Made by a program: the position numbers and the translations under genes. DNA of 35,216 nucleotides, taken from the NCBI GenBank assembly GCA_023253625.1, contig JALRFY010000197.1, positions 1 through 35,216 on the forward strand, in the 5' to 3' direction. Source of the stretch: Akkermansiaceae bacterium (GTDB lineage Bacteria > Verrucomicrobiota > Verrucomicrobiia > Verrucomicrobiales > Akkermansiaceae). Each line of letters starts with the position of its first letter. Within the stretch, counting starts at the first letter, position 1. Below the pieces are notes generated by a model, which was not told the DNA's origin, ran no database searches, and saw only the letters and a list, made by a program, of their open reading frames with translations. Below, one piece after another: positions 28,001-35,216 of the stretch.

Positions 28001-28322
28001 TTTCGGTGGGCATCTCGGGCAGGACCAGCGCGTTGATGCCCCAGAGTTCCATTTCCGCCGCCAGGCGTTCGCGTTGGCGCGGCATGTGGCAGACGATCCA
28101 GCAGCGCGTTTTACGGAGATCGGCCGCGGCTTCGCAAACCAAGGAAAGCATGAATCCCTGCGCGGCCTCGGCGACGTGGTCGAGCACGAGTGGGCCCTCG
28201 CCAGTGGCCATGGCGGCCAGGCGTGAGACGAAATCCGGATGGGTTACGGCATTGCGCAGCCAGCCGTGTGCTGGACCGTCCTTGCGGGACACGGCGCAGC
28301 GATACGCGCGCGGGCCCGGCAC
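25047..28322 (-). CDS. mfd: Transcription-repair coupling factor
   Basis: 1091 aa; [17 protein letters not shown] (RID), [74 protein letters not shown], C-terminal TRCF domain. Start codon not certain. Confidence 0.95.
   Translation of the reverse strand: [1091 protein letters not shown]
25407..25490 (-). repeat. Low-complexity/intergenic-type repeat embedded in frame in mfd
   Basis: CGCCAAGACGCCAAGT (25410-25425) is identical to 11246-11261, followed by TCTGGATTCTGGTTTCTGGATTCTGGTGTCTGG tandem units. Confidence 0.7.
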
Positions 28323-28561
28323 GGCAAGCCGTCATTGCTTCAGCCGGATCACCAGTATGCCACGATCGATCTTGAAATCCTCTTCGCTGCGGACGGGCCG
28401 CCGACCATGTCAATGCCGGGGCGGGCCATGGCTAAGGAGGGACGGACTGTGGTCGCCCATGGCGCATGGGAAAAGCCTTCTGGCCGTGGATGCGCCTGGG
28501 TGCTCGCATCTCCCTCACACGGCGGCCGAAGTCCGCCGCCCCCTACTGCATGGTAACGGTT

Positions 28562-29962
28562 TTAAGACTTCTTCATGTGGCTGATGCCGTAGGGAGCACG
28601 CTCCGGGCGGCTGAGCAAGGCGTTGGCAGCCTCGTCGCCATCGAATCGTTCGTTGACCGGATCCCACTTCAGCTTGCGGCCCAGTTTCATGGCGATCCAG
28701 CCGAGGATGCAGGCACTGGTCGAGCGGTGCGCTTGCTCGGCGTTGGTGACGGCGGGCTTGCGGGTTTGCATGCTGGTGATCCAGTCGAGGTGGTGATCGC
28801 CATTCGGGCTTTCGTGCAGGCGGATTTCGTTTTCGCCGAGGGGCGTCCTGAAGATGTCCATATTGCTGGCCTGCAGCGCTTTCGCCGCGTTCCCGGCGGG
28901 CACGGGATCAGAGGAGGTGACGCGCTCCGCGCCGCGGGTGACAAAGATCCAGCCATCGCTGCCTTCGAACCGGATCCCATTGGGGAACTTGTGGTCGATG
29001 ACCATGGTCACGCCGTTGGCATAACTCATCTCGATGTGATAGGGGCCGTGGACGTTCCACAGACCGGACTTGGGAAACTCCGCCTTGCCATCGACCGCGA
29101 TCGGGCCGGTGAGTTCGGTGTCCATTCCCCAGTGGCCGATATCGACATGATGCGATCCCCAGCCGGTGATCATGCCGAGGCAATAACTCTCAATGCGCAG
29201 CCAGCCGGGGCGCGGGCCGTAGCGCTCTTGGACGCTGCCGGCCTGATGGTGGACGAGGTCCGCAGTGTAGGGGACCACGGGCGTGCAACCGAGCCACTTG
29301 TCAAAATTCAAATTGGGCGGCACCGGGATTTCATTGATGCTGCCGCCGGAGGGGTCGCTTGGCAGGCCGATCTTCACGGTGTGAAGCTTGCCGATGCGGC
29401 CGTTGCGGACCATTTCGCAGGCGATGCGGAATTGTCCGCCGGATCTCTGCTGGCTGCCGATCTGGAACATGCACTGGTTCTTCCTGACAATATCGCTCAC
29501 TGCGCGGCCTTCCTCGATGGTCATGGTGAGCGGCTTCTGGACGTAAATGTCCTTTTTCATCAGCGCCGCGGCGATGATCGGCTCCGCGTGCCAGTGATCG
29601 GGCGTGCTGATGGAAACCGCGTCGATGTCCTTGTGCTGGAGCGCCTCACGGTAGTCTTCGTAAGCACCAACTTCGAGCTCCACGCCCTTCTTCTGGTAGT
29701 GGCTTTGCACCATGTCCTTGCCGTCGGCAAGGCGCAGCGAATCGACATCGCAGACGGCGACCATGCGGGTGGCGTCGTGACGCAGCACGCCGGGGATGTC
29801 CATGCCGCGTGCAATGCGTCCGCAGCCGATTTGCACGACATGGATTTTCTTGCTGGGGGCGTCCGCGCCGAGGACGCGGGATGGGATAATGGTTGGAAAT
29901 CCGAGGGTGGCACCGGCGAGCCCGGCGGTCTTGAGGAAACTGCGGCGTGGTTGTGTGGTCAT
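28562..29962 (-). CDS. Gfo/Idh/MocA family oxidoreductase, Tat-exported (1)
   Basis: MTTQPRRSFLKTAGLAGATLGFP; GCGRIARGMDIPGVLRHDATRMVAVCDVD; EKPLT-like block VQKPLTMTIEEGRAV. Confidence 0.92.
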   Translation of the reverse strand: MTTQPRRSFLKTAGLAGATLGFPTIIPSRVLGADAPSKKIHVVQIGCGRIARGMDIPGVLRHDATRMVAVCDVDSLRLADGKDMVQSHYQKKGVELEVGAYEDYREALQHKDIDAVSISTPDHWHAEPIIAAALMKKDIYVQKPLTMTIEEGRAVSDIVRKNQCMFQIGSQQRSGGQFRIACEMVRNGRIGKLHTVKIGLPSDPSGGSINEIPVPPNLNFDKWLGCTPVVPYTADLVHHQAGSVQERYGPRPGWLRIESYCLGMITGWGSHHVDIGHWGMDTELTGPIAVDGKAEFPKSGLWNVHGPYHIEMSYANGVTMVIDHKFPNGIRFEGSDGWIFVTRGAERVTSSDPVPAGNAAKALQASNMDIFRTPLGENEIRLHESPNGDHHLDWITSMQTRKPAVTNAEQAHRSTSACILGWIAMKLGRKLKWDPVNERFDGDEAANALLSRPERAPYGISHMKKS

Positions 29963-29987
29963 GGTTGGCGCTATGGTGAATCGTGTT

Positions 29988-31310
29988 TCAATCGGCTTCG
30001 GTGAGTTGGAATCCTTCGCGGTATTTGCGATGGAGCATGGCGGCGGCGGCGGGATCGTCGAGGATGCTTTCATTACCCGGATCCCACTTGATGGTGCGGC
30101 CGGTGGTCATGGCGAGGTGGTGGAGCACGCAGATGGTGTTGGAGCGGTGGCCCGCCTCGACCGGGGCGACCGGGTCCTTGCCGCTGCGCAGGCAATCGAT
30201 GAAATTGCCGATATGGCTGGATGAGGTGGCGAGTTCGATGCCGCCTTCGGGTTTCTCGCGCAGCAAGGTTGGGTTTGAAGCCTTGAAACCGCCACGTTCC
30301 ACTTCCAGCCATCCTTCGCTGCCGGTGATGCGGACGAGACCGCCCTTGCCGGTGCCGGATTTCAATATCACGCCGTTGGCATAGCGTGCGGTGCCGGTGT
30401 AGCGGGTGTGGACGTCGAACAGGCCACGCTCAGGGAAATCGCCCTGGGCCCGGATTTCGACCGGGCCGGAATCGCGGTCGGTGCCGAGCGCCCATTGGGC
30501 GATGTCGTAGTTGTGCGCGCCCCAGTTGCAGACGTTGCCGCGGCAGTATTTCGTGATCTGCATCCAGCCGGGACGACTGCCGATCCGGTCTGAGCCCTGC
30601 GGGTGGCAGCGGGCCTCGGTGTAGGGTTCGTCGGTGGTGGGGCCCATCCATGCGCGGTAGTCGAGGTTTTCAGGCACCGGCATCGGCGTGGCATCGCCCT
30701 CGCCCCTGTCGAGTGGGGTGGACACCTCGATTTCGCGGACCTCGCCAATAAAGCCGTTGCGGGCGAGCCAGCAGACGCGGTGGAAATAGACCGAACTGCG
30801 TTGCTGCGAGCCGGTTTGCAGGACCACGCCGTGTTTTCTGACAGCCTTCACCAAGGCCTGTCCCTCGGGGATGGTGTAGGTGAGCGGCTTTTCCAGATAG
30901 ATGCCCTTGCCGGCGCGGGCGGCGGCGATGGCGATGTGGGCGTGCGCGAAATCCGGCGTGCAGATGAAAACGCCATCAATGTCGTCACGGGCGAGCAACT
31001 CGCGGTAATCGTGGTGGACGCTGATCTTGTCGTGCGGGTTGCCGTGGATTTCGCGGCCCTTGGTTTCCGCGGTTTTGCGGGCGGCCTCGGCGCGGATGCG
31101 GTCCACATCGCAGACGGCGACGACTTGCGAGCCGAGTTTTTTTCCCATGCCGATGGCGGTGACCATGTTTCCGGTGCCCATGCGGCCGGTGCCGATGCAG
31201 GCGAGGCGCAATGTCATGCCTGGGGATTGCGCGCCGAGCAGGCGCCCCGGAACGATCGTCGGCGCGGCACCGGCGGCGAGCATCGCGGCGAGAAAGCCGC
31301 GGCGATGCAT
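29988..31310 (-). CDS. Gfo/Idh/MocA family oxidoreductase, Tat-exported (2)
   Basis: MHRRGFLAAMLAAGAAPTIVPGRLLG; LACIGTGRMGTGNM; DIDGVFICTPDFAHAHIAIAAARAGKGIYLEKPLTYTI. Confidence 0.92.
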   Translation of the reverse strand: MHRRGFLAAMLAAGAAPTIVPGRLLGAQSPGMTLRLACIGTGRMGTGNMVTAIGMGKKLGSQVVAVCDVDRIRAEAARKTAETKGREIHGNPHDKISVHHDYRELLARDDIDGVFICTPDFAHAHIAIAAARAGKGIYLEKPLTYTIPEGQALVKAVRKHGVVLQTGSQQRSSVYFHRVCWLARNGFIGEVREIEVSTPLDRGEGDATPMPVPENLDYRAWMGPTTDEPYTEARCHPQGSDRIGSRPGWMQITKYCRGNVCNWGAHNYDIAQWALGTDRDSGPVEIRAQGDFPERGLFDVHTRYTGTARYANGVILKSGTGKGGLVRITGSEGWLEVERGGFKASNPTLLREKPEGGIELATSSSHIGNFIDCLRSGKDPVAPVEAGHRSNTICVLHHLAMTTGRTIKWDPGNESILDDPAAAAMLHRKYREGFQLTEAD

Positions 31311-31342
31311 ATGGGATTGGCGATGTAAAACCGGCATTGGTT

Positions 31343-31509
31343 TAACCTAAATGGGAAAATGAACCCCAGATGAACACAGATGAACGTTGATTTTCAGAGG
31401 TTTGCAACAAATTCAAAGAAGCCGCAAAAGGTGAAGCGTTTTATTGATATAACTGATTCAATATCTGCCTTCAGGAAGGTCCGTCTGCGGTTTTATTTCA
31501 TTTTCAAGA
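31343..31509 (-). repeat. ~167-bp dispersed inverted-repeat element, copy 2 (opposite orientation to copy 1)
   Basis: Reverse complement CAACGTTCATCTGTGTTCATCTGGGGTTCATTTTCCCATTTAGG aligns with TAACGTTTATCTGCGTTCATCTGCGGTTCATTTTTCCATTTAGG of copy 1; the other end ATCTTGAAAATGAAATAAAACCGCAGACGGAC aligns with ATCTTAGAAAAAGAAATGGAACCGCAGATGGAC. Confidence 0.8.
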
Positions 31510-31510
31510 T

Positions 31511-32869
31511 CTAACGGCTCATGCGGTAGGCGTCCATGATGGTGCGGTATTTGGCGAGCGTGTTGGGCACTTCCCATGAGGGCATTTCGCCTTTTTTCAG
31601 ATAGCCGAGGAAATCCGTCGCCACTTGTGAGAAGTGTGCTTCGTGGCCGAGGCGGTAGGAATCCGGGAAATTGACCACCCAACCGAAGTCCGTCCTGGCC
31701 ACTTCCACGCCGGGCCAGGTGGCGACGGCTTTCTTGACGGCGGCGGCGAGGGCTTGTTCAAGGCTGGCGGGATCCACGCCTTCCCGGGGTTCGAGATAGA
31801 GCATCGGCTTGTAGCCCTGCTCCTTGCCCTGGCGGATGATGGCGGCAACCTGGGTGCCGCGCATCAGCGAGTAGTGGGTGTCGCCGCCGCCGGCGGGTGC
31901 CTCGTAATCCCAGATGACCGAGATCTTGGCGTGGATGCCGTGAAGCTTGAACACGAACTCGCCATTGCTGGCGACCTCCAGGTTGCCGTCGGCATTGAGA
32001 TACGGCTTCAGGTAGTCCGGGATTACCTCGACCTTGGTCGAGCGCGTGAACTGGGCGGGGGTGAGGGTGGTGTTCCAAGTCCTGGCGGAGAGCACCTTGG
32101 CGTCGTTCAAACCGAGGATTTTTTCTGGAAACACTTCCCACTGGACAAGATCGACGAGGTGGGTGGTGACATCGACGATGCCTTCGCCCTGTTGCGCGGT
32201 GTCATAGAACCATGCCGGCCGCTGCAACGGCGCGCCAGCCACGGTCTTGTAGAAATGGTGGACGCTTTCCTTGGTGACCGACGGATCATCCGGAGTGCCG
32301 GGATCGATTTGGCCGAAGAAATCCGTCTGCTGGGCGAAGAATTTCTGCAGGCGCGTGGTGATCTCATGCCGCTCGGTCATGATGTCGGTGAGCATGAGTT
32401 TTTTTTCTGCGGCGATGGCATAGGCCTCTTGCAACATCTTGAAATCCTCGGGCGTGCTGGCCATCGGCTTGTCGGATAGCACGTGCAGGCCGGCCTTGAC
32501 GGATTCGAGGATGTAGCGGGTCTTGGCGCGATTGTTGCCGGCGAGTACGACGATGTTGCCGGGTTTTTCGGCGAGCATGCGTTCGAGGAAATCGCGGCCG
32601 GCGTGGACCTTGGATTCCCACGAGGTCGGGTTGTCCTTGCGGGAGTTGAAGCTGTCGATCCGCTGCATGTGCAGCTGGAGGTCCGGACCTTCGGGCGCAT
32701 AGACATGGACCACGGGAGACACGCCCGGCAGCATGCTCTTCTGCACCAGCGCGGCGTGGAAATGGCCGGGATCGAGCGTGATCAGGCGGAAGGCGGGTGC
32801 CTCGGCATGGATGATGGCGGTGGCCATGCAGGCGGCGATGACGGAATGGTGCAAGAATTTGGAGCTCAT
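31511..32869 (-). CDS. Gfo/Idh/MocA-type oxidoreductase with divergent C-terminal domain (3), exported
   Basis: 452 aa; signal peptide; LITLDPGHFHAALVQKSMLPGVSPVVHVYAPEGPDLQLHMQRIDSFN...IVVLAGNNRAKTRYILESVKAGLHVLSDKPMA. Confidence 0.82.
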   Translation of the reverse strand: MSSKFLHHSVIAACMATAIIHAEAPAFRLITLDPGHFHAALVQKSMLPGVSPVVHVYAPEGPDLQLHMQRIDSFNSRKDNPTSWESKVHAGRDFLERMLAEKPGNIVVLAGNNRAKTRYILESVKAGLHVLSDKPMASTPEDFKMLQEAYAIAAEKKLMLTDIMTERHEITTRLQKFFAQQTDFFGQIDPGTPDDPSVTKESVHHFYKTVAGAPLQRPAWFYDTAQQGEGIVDVTTHLVDLVQWEVFPEKILGLNDAKVLSARTWNTTLTPAQFTRSTKVEVIPDYLKPYLNADGNLEVASNGEFVFKLHGIHAKISVIWDYEAPAGGGDTHYSLMRGTQVAAIIRQGKEQGYKPMLYLEPREGVDPASLEQALAAAVKKAVATWPGVEVARTDFGWVVNFPDSYRLGHEAHFSQVATDFLGYLKKGEMPSWEVPNTLAKYRTIMDAYRMSR

Positions 32870-32877
32870 GTGAGAGG

Positions 32878-33801
32878 TTAGGGATTGGCTGTGGAGAAAT
32901 CAGCATGCTTTCCGGCAATGTCGATGGATTCCGGTGTGCCGGTGAAAATCAACACCCGATAGCGCAGGCGCAGGGTGGAATCCTTTTTGAGGTGCGTGGA
33001 TTTTCCATCCTCCGGCCAAAACATCGGGGTGGGGGAGAGGAATCCATAATCGCGGGTGAACCACGGCGACGGGTAGCCGGGGTTGGACGGGTGCTGGAGG
33101 ACGGCGAGTCCCTCGGTTTTTCCGCCGCGCGGGCCGAAGCAGGTGAGCCATGGCGAGGGTTTGCCGAAGGTGCCTTTCTCGCCGGCGAGTCCCTCGGCGT
33201 TGCGCATGCGGCCGCCATATTGCGGCGTGAGGTCGGGATCCATGCGGGCGCTGAAGAACGAGTGGTTGGTCTTCTCGATCACCACGTCCTCCAGGGCGGT
33301 GAGAGTGACATCAAAATCGATTTCCCTTAGCTCCGGCGCAGGTGCGCGGACCGCGATGCGCCGTGTGTCGCGGAACGGTTGGACGGCATCAGGTCGCTGC
33401 CAGTCGCAGGTGTCCTTGATGACGATTTCCGGGCCGTTATCAACGAGGATTTCCGGGCCTCGTGAAAGGATCTGGCCGCGCGCGTTGGCTTCCTGCCAGT
33501 AGTTGCCGCCATTAACTTTGTCGCAGCCAAAAAAAAGCGAGCTGTGGTGTGGATACTGGCCATTGCGCATTGAGGTGACAGCCGCCCCGGATGGGCCGTT
33601 CACCGGAAAGAAAAACGGGTATTTCTCATCCTTGGAAAAACGGTAGCTGGTAAGGAACGCGCCGTTCACGGTGATATCAATGCGGGAGCCGGTCATGACG
33701 GCCTGCAATTTCGCCGGCTGGCTTGCGTGGAGGGATGCGGATGCCGCGGCCACCATCGTGGCGAAAGCCGCGGCCGCGATCAGGGATTTGATGGATTCCA
33801 T
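32878..33801 (-). CDS. DUF6807 (PmoA-like) family protein, exported
   Basis: PYFF-type block KYPFFFPVNGPSGAAVTSMRNGQYPHHSSLFFGCDKVNGGNYW and MDPDLTPQYGGRMRNAEGLAGEKGTFGKPSPWLTCFG. Confidence 0.75.
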   Translation of the reverse strand: MESIKSLIAAAAFATMVAAASASLHASQPAKLQAVMTGSRIDITVNGAFLTSYRFSKDEKYPFFFPVNGPSGAAVTSMRNGQYPHHSSLFFGCDKVNGGNYWQEANARGQILSRGPEILVDNGPEIVIKDTCDWQRPDAVQPFRDTRRIAVRAPAPELREIDFDVTLTALEDVVIEKTNHSFFSARMDPDLTPQYGGRMRNAEGLAGEKGTFGKPSPWLTCFGPRGGKTEGLAVLQHPSNPGYPSPWFTRDYGFLSPTPMFWPEDGKSTHLKKDSTLRLRYRVLIFTGTPESIDIAGKHADFSTANP

Positions 33802-33940
33802 GGCGGATCTCCAGCACTAAGCCGGCTGCGCTCAAACGCTAAGCGGGGGGCGGATCTTTCAGCAAGCCTGCATCTCAGAGGCATTCCGTGGGAAACCACC
33901 GCAGCAGAGGCGACATGCTGCTGGCTTGCATGGCGCGGGC

Positions 33941-35216
33941 TCAATCGAGCAGTTCGCCGTAGCGCTTGTGTGCCACGGCAAGCGAGAGATCGAGGATGCC
34001 TTGCGAGCGCGTGTGTCGCAGCGCTTCGTCGGCCATGGCGGCGCATTCCGCGAAACTGAGTGAACGTATGGCTTGGCCGACGGATGGCACCTGCTGTGGG
34101 CCGACCGAAAGCTCCTCGACGCCAAGGCCAATGATGAGCGGGGTGAGGCGGATGTCGCCGGCCATTTCGCCACAGATGCCGGTCCAGATTCCGTGGTCGT
34201 TAGCCGCATCGATGGTGCGCTTGATGAGGCGGATCACGGCCGGGTGGGTGGGCCGGTAGAGGTCGGCCACATGCGGGTTCACGCGGTCGGCGGCGACTGT
34301 GTATTGGATGAGGTCATTGGTGCCGATGGAGAAGAAATCGACTTCCGGGGCAAGCAGGTCCGCACAGAGCGCGGCGGCTGGCACCTCGATCATGACACCG
34401 ACCGGGATGTCGTGATCAAAGGGAATGCCTTCTTCGTCGAGTTCTTCCATGCAACGGCGGACCATTTCCTTGCAGCGCCAGATTTCGGACAGGCCGGAAA
34501 TCATCGGAAACATCATGGCCACCTTGCCCTTGGCGCTGGAACGGATGATGGCACGCACCTGCTCGCGGAACATCGCGGGGCGGGCGAGCGAGACACGGAT
34601 GCCGCGCCAACCTAGAAACGGATTGGGCTCCGGCTCGGTGAGCGGCTCGACAGGAAGTTTGTCGCCACCGGCATCGAGCGTGCGGATGATCACACGATGT
34701 GGCGCCATTTCGCGGACCACCCGCGAATAGATTTCCGCCTGCGTGTTTTCCGCGGGCATGTCGTCACCATTGAGCAGGAGGTATTCGGTGCGGTAGAGAC
34801 CAATACCTTTCGCACCGCTGCGTTTCACCAGCGGCAGTTCCTCGACGATTTCGATGTTGGCGGAAACATCGATCTGGCGGCCGTCGGAGGTTTCCGTGGC
34901 GGCACCGCGCTTGGCCTCGAGTTGGCTCCGCATGCGCGCCTTGGCGTCACTCAGCTTGTGATAGCGGGCGAGCGTCTCGGGCGACGGGTGAAGGATCAGC
35001 TTGCCGGTGTAGCCATCGAGAATAGCCGGGGACAAGGCGACGACATCGATGACCGTGCCGCCCTCGAGGCCGACCACTGCGGGGATGCCGAAGGCGCGGG
35101 CGAGGATGGCGGTGTGGGAGTTGACGCTGCCTTGCTCGGTGGCGAAGCCGAGCACATCGCGGCGGTTCATCGAGGCGGTGTCCGACGGGGCGAGGTCGTA
35201 GGCGAGGAGGATGTGA
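33941..35216 (-). CDS. ptsI: Phosphoenolpyruvate-protein phosphotransferase (PTS enzyme I), partial (N-terminus outside window)
   Basis: HILLAYDLAPSDTASMNRRDVLGFATEQGSVNSHTAILARAFGIPAVVG (phospho-His site), GIGLYRTEYLLL, FLGWRGIRVSL, DFFSIGTNDLIQYT, ICGEMAGD. Confidence 0.95.
   Translation of the reverse strand, partial: HILLAYDLAPSDTASMNRRDVLGFATEQGSVNSHTAILARAFGIPAVVGLEGGTVIDVVALSPAILDGYTGKLILHPSPETLARYHKLSDAKARMRSQLEAKRGAATETSDGRQIDVSANIEIVEELPLVKRSGAKGIGLYRTEYLLLNGDDMPAENTQAEIYSRVVREMAPHRVIIRTLDAGGDKLPVEPLTEPEPNPFLGWRGIRVSLARPAMFREQVRAIIRSSAKGKVAMMFPMISGLSEIWRCKEMVRRCMEELDEEGIPFDHDIPVGVMIEVPAAALCADLLAPEVDFFSIGTNDLIQYTVAADRVNPHVADLYRPTHPAVIRLIKRTIDAANDHGIWTGICGEMAGDIRLTPLIIGLGVEELSVGPQQVPSVGQAIRSLSFAECAAMADEALRHTRSQGILDLSLAVAHKRYGELLD

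Noticed and set aside
28466-30004. 512-aa plus-strand ORF
   Set aside because: Antisense to a clear Gfo/Idh/MocA oxidoreductase; composition typical of a shadow ORF.

Overview
This 35.2-kb, high-GC window has the gene content and style of a Verrucomicrobia-like chromosome; the taxonomy is inferred. It starts in the 3' end of a transketolase. An accessory stretch follows (~145-8,850): a VapBC-type toxin-antitoxin pair, a type IA topoisomerase whose C-terminus carries tandem repeats of a small domain, and a minus-strand operon. The operon encodes a truncated PLD-helicase N-terminus, a RhuM-family protein, a 25-aa micro-ORF, two small unknown proteins and a 590-aa protein with a HEPN (Rx4H) motif. 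From ~9 kb the content is mostly conserved metabolism: DUF456, a 5'-nucleotidase-like protein, a sulfatase, a metallophosphoesterase, a NUDIX hydrolase, an EboD-like dehydroquinate synthase homologue, asd, a polyprenyl synthetase, an EamA transporter, an SGNH + alpha/beta-hydrolase fusion, a PDZ/HEAT protein, MATE, mfd, three Gfo/Idh/MocA oxidoreductases, a DUF6807 protein and ptsI (partial). The main leads are the HEPN/RhuM/small-ORF operon, the topoisomerase C-terminal repeats, a ~170-bp dispersed inverted-repeat element (one copy beside the vapBC promoter, one inside the oxidoreductase operon), and an apparent in-frame insertion of an intergenic-type repeat in mfd. All family calls come from reading the sequences; no database search was run.
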